The notes beneath the pieces are model-generated. The model worked only from the letters and a program-made list of their open reading frames with translations. It did not search any database and was not told where the DNA came from. Position numbers and translations under genes: made by a program. Shown here in pieces: positions 9,448 to 18,715 of a stretch of DNA of 64,000 nucleotides; the first letter of the stretch is position 1; each line of letters begins with the position of its first letter. This DNA comes from Granulicella arctica (GTDB lineage Bacteria > Acidobacteriota > Terriglobia > Terriglobales > Acidobacteriaceae): assembly GCF_025685605.1 (NCBI RefSeq), contig NZ_JAGTUT010000001.1:4402001-4466000 (forward strand), in the 5' to 3' direction.

Positions 9448-11274
9448 TTATCGGTAGCTGGCAGCCTGCATCTCGAACATTCCTGCGTAGACGCCTGCGC
9501 GCTCCATAAGTTGCAGGTGATTGCCCTCTTCGATGAGGCGGCCTCCGGCGAGGACGACGATGCGGTCAGCCATCCGGACGGTGGAGAATCGGTGCGAGAT
9601 CAGGAGAGCCATCTTGCCTTCAGTGAGTTCGGCGAAACGCTCGAAGACCTCGAGTTCGCTGCGAGCGTCGAGGGCGGCGGTCGGCTCATCGAGGATGAGG
9701 AGGTCGGCGTCCCGGAGATAGGCCCGGGCGAGCGCAATCTTCTGCCATTCGCCACCGGAGAGTTCGACGCCTCCCTCAAAGCGACGGCCGAGAACCTGGT
9801 CATAGCCGCCAGCAAGCTTCGCAACGACGGTGTCGGCGAGGCTCTTGTGGGCGGCCGATTCGATGTCGGCCTGCTGGTGAGGCTGGTCGACACGACCCAC
9901 GGCGATATTTTCCCGGGCGGTCATCTCGAAGCGCATGAAGTCCTGGAAGATGACCCCGATGTGCCGGTGCAGATCCTCGAGGGAGTACTCGCGGAGATCA
10001 ACTCCGTCGAGCAGAATACGTCCTTCTGTCGGGTCGTAGAGCCGGGTGATCAGCTTGACGACGGTTGTCTTGCCCTGGCCATTCTCGCCAATAAGGGCAA
10101 TGCGTTCGCCGGGATGCAGGTGAAAGTTGAAGTTGCTGAGAACGGTTCGGTTGGTACCGGGGTAGGTGAACGATACGTTCTGAAACTCGAAGCCGAGTTT
10201 GATTGGCTCGGGCGCCTTCAGACCATTTGGCTTCGAGCGCACGGTCGGTTCCATCTCGAAAAACGCGAGGAGATCCGTGAGGAAGAGCGCCTGATCCGCG
10301 ATACCGGATGCGGTGGAAAAGACCTGCTGGAGATTTGAACTTGCCTGCTGGATGGCCGCAGTGAGGAAGCTGAACTGGCCAAGGTCGTATCCGCTGTTGA
10401 GCGTGCGCCAAATGACGTAGACATAGGCGCCGTAGTAGCCCAGCGTTCCGATGATGCCGAGCAGACCGCCGACGATCAGTTTTGAGCGGGAAAGGGCTAC
10501 ATCTTCTACGTAGATCTGGTCGGCAAGCGCCTGAAAGCGGTCGGTGAAGAATTTGTTCAGGCCAAAGAGCTTGACCTCCTTCGCGCCCTCGCGGCTGCCG
10601 GCGACCTGGCGAAGGTAGTCCATGGTGCGTTTGGCGGTGGTCTGGCGGAAGTTCTTTGCGTAACCCAGAAAGGCGTAGTGGGTCTCTCCAAGGAACGACG
10701 GGATAACGCCGAGAGCAAGCAGAAGGATCAACCACGGCGATGCCCAGGCGAGTGCGACAGAAAAAACCAGCGTGGTGATGACCTGCTGGAAGAGTCGGCC
10801 CATCTGCTGGATCATGGCGAGCCGGTCAGTCGCCTGAACACGAGCACGCTCGAGCCGATCGTAGAAGACCGGATTCTCGTAGGTGGTCAGATCGAGCCGG
10901 GCTGCCTGCTCCATGACCCGCACGCTGACGTGCTGGGTGTAGCGATTGGCAAGGAGCGAGTCCGAGTAGTCGATCGCACGGGTGATGAGGCCGAGGCCTA
11001 CGTTGAGGACTACTTCAGCAGCGACCAGCTTCCAAAAGAGCGGATCAAGGGGCTGATGACGGAGGACCCCCGCAATATCCTGAATGATGAGGGCTGCGAC
11101 CTTCGCGATACCGTACGGAAGTACCGCAACAACAATGCGAAGGATGAGGCCCCAAGTCACAACGGAGGGTCCGGACTCCCAGAGGATGTACAGCACAGGG
11201 GGCATATTGCGGAGGGCGCGGAGCCGCTCCCGCCATGGGCTTTCCTGCTGTACCTCGGCTTTTTCTTCGGTCAT
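9448..11274 (-). CDS. ABC exporter, fused permease and ATPase
   Basis: A 608-residue type I ABC half-transporter. The N-terminal six-helix membrane domain covers about 20-330. The ATPase has Walker A GENGQGKTT near 394, signature LSGGEWQKIALARA near 504, Walker B LLILDEPTAALD near 525 and an H-loop (LLISHRFSTV). The overall look is of the lipid/peptide exporter subfamily B, so the substrate cannot be read. It sits immediately upstream of the glucan synthase-like gene on the same strand, as ChvA/NdvA exporters do with ChvB/NdvB, which makes glucan export a reasonable but unproven role. The ATG start has only a weak ribosome-binding site. Confidence 0.9.
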   Translation of the reverse strand: MTEEKAEVQQESPWRERLRALRNMPPVLYILWESGPSVVTWGLILRIVVAVLPYGIAKVAALIIQDIAGVLRHQPLDPLFWKLVAAEVVLNVGLGLITRAIDYSDSLLANRYTQHVSVRVMEQAARLDLTTYENPVFYDRLERARVQATDRLAMIQQMGRLFQQVITTLVFSVALAWASPWLILLLALGVIPSFLGETHYAFLGYAKNFRQTTAKRTMDYLRQVAGSREGAKEVKLFGLNKFFTDRFQALADQIYVEDVALSRSKLIVGGLLGIIGTLGYYGAYVYVIWRTLNSGYDLGQFSFLTAAIQQASSNLQQVFSTASGIADQALFLTDLLAFFEMEPTVRSKPNGLKAPEPIKLGFEFQNVSFTYPGTNRTVLSNFNFHLHPGERIALIGENGQGKTTVVKLITRLYDPTEGRILLDGVDLREYSLEDLHRHIGVIFQDFMRFEMTARENIAVGRVDQPHQQADIESAAHKSLADTVVAKLAGGYDQVLGRRFEGGVELSGGEWQKIALARAYLRDADLLILDEPTAALDARSELEVFERFAELTEGKMALLISHRFSTVRMADRIVVLAGGRLIEEGNHLQLMERAGVYAGMFEMQAASYR

Positions 11275-11388
11275 TCGGCCTATCTGAACGGAACAAGATT
11301 TGGTGGTCTGCTTATGTGATGCCGAGATACCACCTCTTGTTGGATAGTACGGGAGATTAGAGTGCCAGCCCCCACATCGTCCTCAGAT

Positions 11389-12183
11389 TCATCGAGTTGC
11401 GTGGAAGCGCAGACGGACGTAGTCGGCGGTCCATTCATCGTGGAGGTCGGCCAGGATGGGCCGAAGCAGAGCGACTGTCCGCTCGACGGCGAGAGCACGG
11501 TCTGCTGCTGGAAGGAGGTCGAGGATGCCGTTGCGGAAGGTATTAAGCCAGATCGCCATGCCATCCGCACCACCGGCCAGTGGGGTCGGGCGAGGAATGA
11601 GTTCGAGCGACTGGACCGTGAAGCCCGCTTGCTCCAGAAGATGGCGGTAATGAGCCGGAGAGGGAAAGAAGGAGGCTGCGGCGGTCTCGGCGTCGATGCC
11701 GAAGGGTTCAAGGACGGCCTGAAGTGCAGTACGGATGGCGGCGATGTTTCCCTGGCCACCCATCTCGGCGACGAATCGGCCACCCGGTCGCAAGGCACGG
11801 TGGACGCCATCGAGGACGGCTGTCGCGTCAGTGATCCAGTGAAGAGCAGCGTTCGAGAAGACGGCATCAAATTCGGCTTCATAAGGAAGAGCCGTGGCGC
11901 TCTGATGGTCGACATTGAGTCCGCGAGCGCGAGCGGCTGCGACCATCGTGGGCGATGCGTCGACTCCGGTGACGATCGCGCCAGTTGCCGCCAGCCTCTC
12001 CGTGAGCGCGCCATCGCCGCAGCCGAGATCGAGGATATGCTCTCTGGGCTGCGGAGCAAGGAGTTCGAAGACTCCACCGGCCATGTTGGCGACGAAGCGG
12101 CCATGGGCGGCATAGGCAGTGGTGTTCCAGGTTTGACCGATGGTAGAAGTGGACATGGATGATTGTGGCTTGCGCCGAGTCAT
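11389..12183 (-). CDS. Class I SAM-dependent methyltransferase
   Basis: A 264-residue methyltransferase resembling trans-aconitate methyltransferase (Tam). Motif I ILDLGCGDG lies at residues 50-58; the acidic residue after strand 2 is in GVDASPTMV, and FDAVFSNAALHWI forms motif IV. The substrate is unknown. A second ATG at codon 10 (base 12156) is an equally good start because the homologous core begins after it. A TATCCT box lies nine bases before the first ATG, which would give a nearly leaderless mRNA. The gap to the ABC exporter is 114 bases on the same strand, so an operon is possible but not obvious. Confidence 0.85.
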   Translation of the reverse strand: MTRRKPQSSMSTSTIGQTWNTTAYAAHGRFVANMAGGVFELLAPQPREHILDLGCGDGALTERLAATGAIVTGVDASPTMVAAARARGLNVDHQSATALPYEAEFDAVFSNAALHWITDATAVLDGVHRALRPGGRFVAEMGGQGNIAAIRTALQAVLEPFGIDAETAAASFFPSPAHYRHLLEQAGFTVQSLELIPRPTPLAGGADGMAIWLNTFRNGILDLLPAADRALAVERTVALLRPILADLHDEWTADYVRLRFHATR

Positions 12184-12341
12184 ATAGCGAACAGGATAAG
12201 AAGTTCTAACGCCGGGATAAGACCCGGTGGCTATGCAGGTGGGAGTCGATTAGGATGGGCAGGTCTGGATCAGTGTGTTTGGCACCAGCCAGACTCCCGA
12301 AAGGCTGCCCAATGCAAGTAGAGGTGGCAAGGAGAACGTGC

Positions 12342-13817
12342 ATGTCGAAGTTCTGGAACGGTCGTGATGCAATCGCGCAGGTGAGCCTGTCTGTTGTCTT
12401 GCTGGTGCAGGCTGGCTCCCTGATGGCGCAGTTGCCGTCTTTCAAGATTCCCGGTACGAAGAAGAAGCCGGACGCGAAGGCCGGGCCGCAGTTTCCGGCA
12501 TGGACGGTAAAGCCGGAGTGGGTCAAGGCGCATGAGCAATTCCTCGCGAGCGACGCGCTTGCGGGTCGAGGCAGCGCAACGCGGGATGAAGAGATTGCGG
12601 CCACCTATGTGGTGTCGGAGTTCATGCAGTATGGCCTCACCCCCGCCCCTGGCTCGCAGGGCTTTCTGCAAAGTATTGACGTTGTTGCGCCGACGCTCGA
12701 CGGCAAGGCATCGCTTGCGGCTGGCGGCGTGGTTCTGACGGAGGGCGACGACATGCAGGTGCTGTACTCGACAGGCACGAGTGTGTCCGGTTCCTTGCAA
12801 CGCATCCCGGCATCTGAGGTGGGCAAGACAAAGGGGAAAAAGGATGCGGTCGTCGTCCTCACGGGTGCTCCCCTAAGCGGAGAGACGCTCCAGGGTGTGA
12901 TTGGCACGCTCTTCAAAGAGGGTGTGGGCTTCGTGCTGGTGCCGAAGAGCGAAGCGACGCAGAAGTTCTTTGATCAAATCGGTGGTAAGACGCGGGTGCC
13001 GGTTAAGCTGAAGGACGATGAGAGCGCCGCTCATGGAACAACGCTGGCGTCGGTCAGCGAAGCGGCGATGAAGGGTCTGGATACCGTTCGTGAGGGTGCG
13101 AAGGTCACGCTGACCATTCATGCGGAGATCAAGCCTCGGCAGACCTTCAATGCGATCGGCTTTCTGGCGGGCAGCGATCCATCGAGTGGAACGATCCTGC
13201 TGACCGCTCATCTCGATCATCTCGGTGTGGGGGCGGCTGTCAATGGCGATGCGATCTACAACGGCGCGAATGATGACGCGGCGGGGACGACCGCCGTTCT
13301 GGAACTGGCGCATGTACTGGCTGCAGGGCCGAAGCTGAAGCGCAGCATCCTCTTCGTCTGCTACGGCAGTGAGGAGTCGGGTGAGTTGGGGTCCGAGTAT
13401 TTTGGCAAACATCCACCGGTCCCGCTCAAGGATCTGGTGGCCAATCTGGAGTTCGAGATGATTGGCAATCAGGACCCCAAGATGCCGCCGGGAACCTTAT
13501 TGCTGACGGGCTTTGATCGCTCCAACCTGGGTTCCACGTTGAAGGAGCATGGCGCAAAGGTCGGGCCCGATCCTTATCCGGAGCAGCACTTCTTCGAGCG
13601 GTCGGATAACTACCAGTTGGCGCTCGAGGGCGTTGTTGCTCATACGGCTGCCGGGTGGGGCACGCCGCTGACCTACCACCAGCCGAACGACGATCTGGCT
13701 CATCTGGACATCAACTTTATGACGGCGGCGATTCAGTCGCTGATCGATCCGCTGCGATGGCTGGCGACGAATGAATTCAAGCCAGCCTGGTTTCCGGGAA
13801 TGCAGCCAAAGCGATAA
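12342..13817 (+). CDS. Secreted M28-family zinc aminopeptidase
   Basis: A 491-residue zinc peptidase with a signal peptide ending near Met-Ala-Gln at residues 27-29, so it acts in the periplasm or outside. A PA-like insert precedes the peptidase domain. Metal and catalytic motifs are AHLDHLG near 289, GANDDAAG near 308, CYGSEESGELGS near 340 and a C-terminal TYHQPNDD, in the order typical of M28. The frame is open upstream to 12255, but ATG 12342 is chosen because AAGGAG lies eight bases before it and it gives a proper signal peptide. The M20 dipeptidase gene follows after 28 bases, suggesting a peptide-degradation operon. Confidence 0.92.
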   Translation: MSKFWNGRDAIAQVSLSVVLLVQAGSLMAQLPSFKIPGTKKKPDAKAGPQFPAWTVKPEWVKAHEQFLASDALAGRGSATRDEEIAATYVVSEFMQYGLTPAPGSQGFLQSIDVVAPTLDGKASLAAGGVVLTEGDDMQVLYSTGTSVSGSLQRIPASEVGKTKGKKDAVVVLTGAPLSGETLQGVIGTLFKEGVGFVLVPKSEATQKFFDQIGGKTRVPVKLKDDESAAHGTTLASVSEAAMKGLDTVREGAKVTLTIHAEIKPRQTFNAIGFLAGSDPSSGTILLTAHLDHLGVGAAVNGDAIYNGANDDAAGTTAVLELAHVLAAGPKLKRSILFVCYGSEESGELGSEYFGKHPPVPLKDLVANLEFEMIGNQDPKMPPGTLLLTGFDRSNLGSTLKEHGAKVGPDPYPEQHFFERSDNYQLALEGVVAHTAAGWGTPLTYHQPNDDLAHLDINFMTAAIQSLIDPLRWLATNEFKPAWFPGMQPKR

Positions 13818-13845
13818 TGCGGTTTAGACGTTGGAGAAGAGGACT

Positions 13846-15243
13846 ATGGGTCAGGTAGAAGCTGCAGTTGAATTTGCTCATGCGCAAGGGCCGCGGTTCG
13901 TTGAGGAGTTGAAGGCGCTGTTGCGGATTCCTTCGGTCTCGACCTTGCCGGAGCACGCGGGCGATGTGCGGAAGGCGGCGGAGTTCTGCGCGGAAGAACT
14001 GAAGCGCATCGGCATGGACAACATCCGTCTGATCGAAACTGCGACCGCGGAGCGAACGGGTGGACATCCGCTGGTCTATGCGGATCACCTCCACGCGGAG
14101 GGTAAGCCAACCGTACTGTGCTATGGCCACTATGACGTTCAGCCTGCGGAGCCGCTCGACGAATGGAAGTCGCCGCCGTTTGAACCGACCGAACGGGATG
14201 GAAATCTCTACGCGCGTGGCGCGGTGGATGACAAGGGGCAGATGTGGATGCACATCAAGGCGCTGGAATCACTGCTGGTTGCAGGAGGCGGCAAATTGCC
14301 GGTCAACGTCCGCGTGATTCTTGAAGGCGAAGAAGAGGTCGGTGGAGAGGGAATCGCCAGCTACCTGCGGGATCATGGCGAGGCGCTTAAGGCAGATGTA
14401 GCGCTGGTATCGGATACGGAGATGTTTGCACCAGAGCTTCCGACGTTGTGCGTTGGCTTGCGCGGGATGATCTATACAGAGATCGAGGCTCGTGGCGCGA
14501 GGACGGACCTGCACTCGGGCATGTACGGTGGCGCCGCCCCGAATCCGTTTATCGCCCTGGCACAGGTGATTGCGAAGCTCAAGGATGAGGATGGCAAGAT
14601 CCTGATTCCTGGCTTCTACGACACGGTTCAGGTGCCGACCGCCGATGAGTTGAAGGCTTGGACGCAACTGCCGTTCGATGAGGAGCACTATCGTGCGACC
14701 GAGGTTGGTTCTGTTGCGCTGACCGGGGAGCCGGGGTACAGCGTCATGGAACGGACATGGGCGCGACCGACCCTCGACGTCCACGGAATGCCCGGCGGCT
14801 TTATCGGTACAGGCGCGAAGACGGTCATTCCCGCCAAGGCTACGGCAAAGGTTAGCCTGCGGTTGGTGCCCGATATGACGCCGGCCGAGAGCTTTGGTCA
14901 ATACAAGGCATTTGTGGAGTCAATTACGCCGAAGGGAATTGAACTTGAGGTACGGCTCATCCACTCCGGCGACCCCATCGTGGTGAGTACCGACAACGCG
15001 TATGTGCGGGCGGCGGTGGCGGCGATGCGGGAGGTCTTTGGGAAGGAGACCGTCTTTGTGCGAGGCGGGGGATCGATCCCGGTCGTCGGCGACTTTGTGC
15101 GCAACCTCAAGATTCCGACGGTTCTGATGGGCTTCGGGTTGCCGGACGACAATCTGCATGCCCCGAATGAGAAGTTCCACCTGGCGAACTTCCACAGGGG
15201 TATCGAATCGATCGTACGGTTCCTGGTTGGCGTGGGAGTGTGA
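13846..15243 (+). CDS. M20-family metallodipeptidase
   Basis: A 465-residue di-zinc dipeptidase of the CNDP/PepV-like M20 group, without signal peptide, so cytoplasmic. Motifs in order: CYGHYDVQP near 93 (zinc His and its Asp), GAVDDKGQM near 126 (bridging Asp), EGEEEVGGEG near 161 (catalytic Glu and zinc Glu), SDTEM near 190, a dimerisation lid with DLHSGMYGG, and a late HAPNE with the last zinc His. ATG 13846 is used because GGAGAAGAGG precedes it; an in-frame TTG 15 bases upstream is less likely. It follows the M28 gene closely and its stop overlaps the mobA start by one base. Confidence 0.94.
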   Translation: MGQVEAAVEFAHAQGPRFVEELKALLRIPSVSTLPEHAGDVRKAAEFCAEELKRIGMDNIRLIETATAERTGGHPLVYADHLHAEGKPTVLCYGHYDVQPAEPLDEWKSPPFEPTERDGNLYARGAVDDKGQMWMHIKALESLLVAGGGKLPVNVRVILEGEEEVGGEGIASYLRDHGEALKADVALVSDTEMFAPELPTLCVGLRGMIYTEIEARGARTDLHSGMYGGAAPNPFIALAQVIAKLKDEDGKILIPGFYDTVQVPTADELKAWTQLPFDEEHYRATEVGSVALTGEPGYSVMERTWARPTLDVHGMPGGFIGTGAKTVIPAKATAKVSLRLVPDMTPAESFGQYKAFVESITPKGIELEVRLIHSGDPIVVSTDNAYVRAAVAAMREVFGKETVFVRGGGSIPVVGDFVRNLKIPTVLMGFGLPDDNLHAPNEKFHLANFHRGIESIVRFLVGVGV

Positions 15244-15890
15244 TGGCACCGCTTGCGATCAGCGGGTATGTCCTTGCTGGCGGGAAGAGCTCCCGGATGG
15301 GGCGGGATAAAGCACTTCTCGAGTTGGACGGGCATCCGCTCGTGGAGCATGCGGTCCGCAAGCTGCGAACATTCTGCAGCGACGTTCACATTCTGAGTAG
15401 CCAGCCAGAGCTCGAAATCTTCGCACCACTGGTAGCCGATATCCACCCCGGTTGTGGCCCGCTCGGAGGAATCGAGACCGCGCTGCTCCACGCCACGCAC
15501 GCGTGGAGCATCTTCCTTCCGGTCGATATGCCCTTTCTCGAAGCAGACTACCTTGCACAATGGGCAGCGGGGGTGATCGCCGCACGCGATGCACGCCTGG
15601 CCTTGTTTACAGTCGGAACAAGACCGCAGCCAACGCTCTGCATGTTGCATCGAGAGCTGACGCCCTTTGTGGCAAGCGCCATGGCTCGAGGCGAATTCAA
15701 GCTGAATCCAGTGCTTGAGGGGGCAGCGCAGAGTCTCGTTACGGACAAGCGGCTAACTATTGATACGGTTTTTCTCAATCGGCAGGTGCCTGAGGGGGAC
15801 ATGTTCACGAATCTCAATACGCCGGAGGAGTTTGCTCTGGGGCGGCAGCGTTGGAAGGCCGAAACGCTCCCGACCGGTAGTGCATCATAA
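15243..15890 (+). CDS. mobA: Molybdenum cofactor guanylyltransferase-like nucleotidyltransferase
   Basis: A 215-residue MobA-type enzyme that would transfer GMP from GTP to molybdopterin-Mo. The nucleotide-binding motif YVLAGGKSSRMGRDKALL is at residues 8-25, and the magnesium Asp lies in LPVDMPFLE. The ATG overlaps the dipeptidase stop codon (TGATG), implying translational coupling; the in-frame GTG just before it is the alternative start. No other molybdenum-cofactor gene is in the window, so another NTP_transf_3 substrate cannot be excluded. Confidence 0.87.
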   Translation: MAPLAISGYVLAGGKSSRMGRDKALLELDGHPLVEHAVRKLRTFCSDVHILSSQPELEIFAPLVADIHPGCGPLGGIETALLHATHAWSIFLPVDMPFLEADYLAQWAAGVIAARDARLALFTVGTRPQPTLCMLHRELTPFVASAMARGEFKLNPVLEGAAQSLVTDKRLTIDTVFLNRQVPEGDMFTNLNTPEEFALGRQRWKAETLPTGSAS

Positions 15891-15924
15891 GAGGTATAGA
15901 CAGCAAAAGATTTGAGGCAAGCGG

Positions 15925-16902
15925 ATGAGCGAGCAGGACGACGCACTCAATGGATCATCGAGGACGGGCACGGTGAATGAGTATTCGCGCGAGCCGGAGT
16001 CGCAGAGAGCCAGGGCTGATTCGTCTGAGGCATCTTCGCCCCTGATGGCAGACGTCTCCGAAGAGGTGGCGCCTGCGATTGAGGAGTTTATGGAGCAGGC
16101 TGCCCAGCAGAACGAGGCAGCTGCGGACGAAATCCCGGACGTCAAAAACAAGCCGGGTTCATATATTTCCTTCGAAAACGTTTCAAAGGCCTTTGGCGAC
16201 TTCGTTGTGCTCGAAGACGTCAGTTTTTGCGTCAACCCGGGCGAAACGCTGTGCATCCTGGGCAGGAGCGGCGTCGGTAAATCTGTATCGCTCCAGATGT
16301 TATTAGGCTTCCTGAAGCCGGACGCTGGAATGATCCGCGTCGCGGGTGAGAATATCTGCGGTTTCAGCGAGCCACAGTTGCAGGCAATCCGCCGCAAAGT
16401 GACCATGGTGTTCCAGAATGGAGCGCTCTTTGATTCAATCTCCGTTGGCGAAAACGTCGCTTTCCCCTTAAGAGAGCGGGGGGAGTTGGGCGAGGAACAG
16501 ATCTTCCAAGTCGTGCGGGGTCTCCTGGAGATGGTTGGCGTCGCCGGAATGGATCATCTCCTGCCGTCCGATCTCTCAACAGGAATGAAGCGTTCTGTGG
16601 CGATTGCGCGGGCCTTGGCAGCCCAGCCGGAAGCTATTCTCTATGACGAGCCCACGACGATGGTCGATCCGCTGATGGCACACCTCCTCGGAGATCTCAT
16701 CGAACGGCTCAAACAGCAGCTTCATCTCACGAGCATCGTCGTAACCCACGATATGAGATTCGCGAAGAAACTGGCGGATCGAGTTGTGTTCCTCCACCAG
16801 GGAAAGGCGCGCTTTTTTGGAACGATGGCAGAGATGGAGCAAAGCGATGACGAGGTGCTGAAAGAATTCTTAGCGCTGGACGAATTAGTGTTACCGAAGT
16901 AA
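15925..16902 (+). CDS. MlaF-like ABC transporter ATPase with acidic N-terminal extension
   Basis: A 325-residue ATPase of the Mla/Ttg2A (phospholipid or organic-solvent tolerance) type. Residues 1-85 are an acidic, probably disordered extension absent from Escherichia coli MlaF. The ATPase follows: Walker A GRSGVGKSV near 115, Q-loop VFQNGALFDS, signature LSTGMKRSVAIARAL (standard LSGG replaced by LSTG) and Walker B AILYDEPTTMVDP. The H-loop is VVTHDM. No permease (MlaE) or MCE protein (MlaD) is adjacent, so the partners must lie elsewhere. GAGG lies upstream of the ATG. The gene is 34 bases after mobA and probably in the same transcript. Confidence 0.88.
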   Translation: MSEQDDALNGSSRTGTVNEYSREPESQRARADSSEASSPLMADVSEEVAPAIEEFMEQAAQQNEAAADEIPDVKNKPGSYISFENVSKAFGDFVVLEDVSFCVNPGETLCILGRSGVGKSVSLQMLLGFLKPDAGMIRVAGENICGFSEPQLQAIRRKVTMVFQNGALFDSISVGENVAFPLRERGELGEEQIFQVVRGLLEMVGVAGMDHLLPSDLSTGMKRSVAIARALAAQPEAILYDEPTTMVDPLMAHLLGDLIERLKQQLHLTSIVVTHDMRFAKKLADRVVFLHQGKARFFGTMAEMEQSDDEVLKEFLALDELVLPK

Positions 16903-17184
16903 CCTATGCTTAGTGGCTAAAGTTAGCAAAGTGGTATCTTGCTGGTTGACAGAAGCACCGTAGAATAAGTGTTCAAGCAATACTCAGTGCTATCAACAAC
17001 TTGTCACCGTTCTTTCAGGTCGTTGCTTCAATTTCTGCTGCGACTTGTGCTGCGCCAGAGCGACGCGCACCTGAGATTTCCATGTAGGTCTGCGGCTTTT
17101 TTCCCAATGTCGTGTTTGATCGAACATCACGAATGTTGTGAGACGACAAAATCGGTTGGGACTGTTTGAAAGAGGCTTTTGCTT

Positions 17185-18699
17185 ATGGCAACACCGGACT
17201 ACCTGCAGCAGGTGATTGTTTCTGGAAGGCGCCGTACGGCGGGCAGCGGTAAACGCAGTTCTGCGATGTTTGGCATCTTCCGTCGGCCTTCGGTCACCAG
17301 CCTTGTGTGGGCTTCTATCGATCTGATGACCGCTTTGCTGGCCAGCATCATCGCATTTCGTATCCGCATCGCCATGCCGTCCTTTGTTGAAGGTGTTAAG
17401 ACTTCACACCACCTGTTTCCCAGTTCTCCGCATGTCTTGATCTCGTACATGGGTTGGTATGCGATCTGCCTTATTTTCTTCTCGCGGTCGTACGGTCTCT
17501 ATGGACCGATACAGAACCGAGGAGGTTTGCACGAACAACGAATGACTCTGCAGGCGTCTTTAGTTGCAGGACTCCTATTGTGCGGAACGCTCTATCTGTC
17601 GCGCGGCCTGATCATGTCGCGAGCGGTCGTCATTATGACCGTCCTGCTGAGTGCGCTGCTGCTATGTGGCCGAAGAGCGATCTGGCGAAGGATGGTCTAT
17701 AGCCGCTATCGCGAAGGTCTTGAGACACGAAACATCCTGATCGTGGGAGCAGGGCGGGTTGCACACGCGCTACGTAACCACCTCGAATCGTTGCGCCACA
17801 TGGGTTTCAGATTCAAGGGTTTTGTAGCGCTTACCGAGCGTGAGGCGGAGTCGGGAGATGCGGATGTCATCGGCGATGTGCGGAACTGCCTTTCGCTGGC
17901 GAGATCCCTTTTTGTGGATGAAATCTTCTTCTCGGTTCCAGCCGATAAGAAGCTTGTTATTAGTCTGGTCGAAGGTGCACGTGCTGCAGGTATCGACGTT
18001 CGCGTTGTACCCGATCTTTACGACGGGCTGGCGTGGAACGCTCCGATCGAGTACATCGGCCAGTTCCCAACCATTCCCCTGCACCGCCGAGATTTTCCGC
18101 TCGGATCATTCCTCTTCAAGCGCATTCTTGATATCTCGTTGTCGACCTTTGCTCTGTTGGCTGCATCGCCGATTATGCTCGCAATTGCAATTGCGATTCG
18201 GATGGATGGCCCGGGGCCGATCTTCTACCGTGCTCAGCGAATCGGGCGCAAGGGTCGAACATTTACCTGCTTCAAGTTCCGGACTATGGTGACGAACGCA
18301 GATAAGCTCAAAGCCGATCTTGAGCACATGAATGAGCGGGCAGGCGTGCTCTTCAAGATTGCTGACGATCCGCGCGTGACCAAGATTGGCAAGATGCTGC
18401 GCAAGTATTCGCTGGACGAACTGCCGCAGTTCTACAACGTGCTTCGCGGCGATATGAGCGTAGTCGGACCGCGACCTCCGATCGCCTCCGAGGTCGAGCA
18501 GTATGATCTGGCTCACCTCCGCCGGCTCGATGTGCTGCCGGGAATTACTGGGCTGTGGCAGGTTGAAGCGCGGCAGGATCCATCGTTCGATAGCTACATC
18601 TCACTTGACTCTGCTTATGTCGAGAACTGGACGTTGTGGTTGGATTTGAAGATCTTGGCGCGAACGATCGGTGTCGTGTTCAGCGGGACAGGCTCGTAG
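17185..18699 (+). CDS. Polyprenyl glycosylphosphotransferase for exopolysaccharide synthesis
   Basis: A 504-residue inner-membrane enzyme of the WbaP/WcaJ type that loads the first sugar phosphate onto undecaprenyl phosphate. The N-terminus has four to five membrane segments (about 30-165), followed by a CoA-binding-like nucleotide domain (NILIVGAGRVAHAL near 173). A fifth helix leads into the Bac_transf catalytic domain (about 305-500) with FYRAQRIGRKGRTFTCFKFR, LRKYSLDELPQ and MSVVGPRPP. The start is ATG 17185 with AGAGG nine bases upstream; a TTG two codons earlier is less likely. nadE follows after 16 bases. Confidence 0.93.
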   Translation: MATPDYLQQVIVSGRRRTAGSGKRSSAMFGIFRRPSVTSLVWASIDLMTALLASIIAFRIRIAMPSFVEGVKTSHHLFPSSPHVLISYMGWYAICLIFFSRSYGLYGPIQNRGGLHEQRMTLQASLVAGLLLCGTLYLSRGLIMSRAVVIMTVLLSALLLCGRRAIWRRMVYSRYREGLETRNILIVGAGRVAHALRNHLESLRHMGFRFKGFVALTEREAESGDADVIGDVRNCLSLARSLFVDEIFFSVPADKKLVISLVEGARAAGIDVRVVPDLYDGLAWNAPIEYIGQFPTIPLHRRDFPLGSFLFKRILDISLSTFALLAASPIMLAIAIAIRMDGPGPIFYRAQRIGRKGRTFTCFKFRTMVTNADKLKADLEHMNERAGVLFKIADDPRVTKIGKMLRKYSLDELPQFYNVLRGDMSVVGPRPPIASEVEQYDLAHLRRLDVLPGITGLWQVEARQDPSFDSYISLDSAYVENWTLWLDLKILARTIGVVFSGTGS

Positions 18700-18703
18700 A
18701 CGA

Positions 18704-18709
18704 TAAACT
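18704..18709 (+). promoter_or_regulatory. -10-like box TAAACT placed for leaderless nadE mRNA
   Basis: TAAACT ends exactly six bases before the GTG start of nadE, so transcription would begin at or next to the start codon. No ribosome-binding site lies between. The same layout is seen before at least five other genes in the window. No good -35 hexamer is visible. Confidence 0.5.
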
Positions 18710-18715
18710 AGTGCT

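Noticed and set aside
9382..10338. 318-codon plus-strand open frame opposite the ABC exporter
   Set aside because: Antisense shadow of a well-supported gene; high-GC coding DNA gives long opposite frames, and the translation resembles no protein family.
16903..17184. 66-codon frame and a TTGACA in the spacer before the glycosylphosphotransferase
   Set aside because: The frame lacks motifs and a ribosome-binding site; TTGACA has no -10 at proper spacing. The spacer probably holds a promoter that I cannot place.
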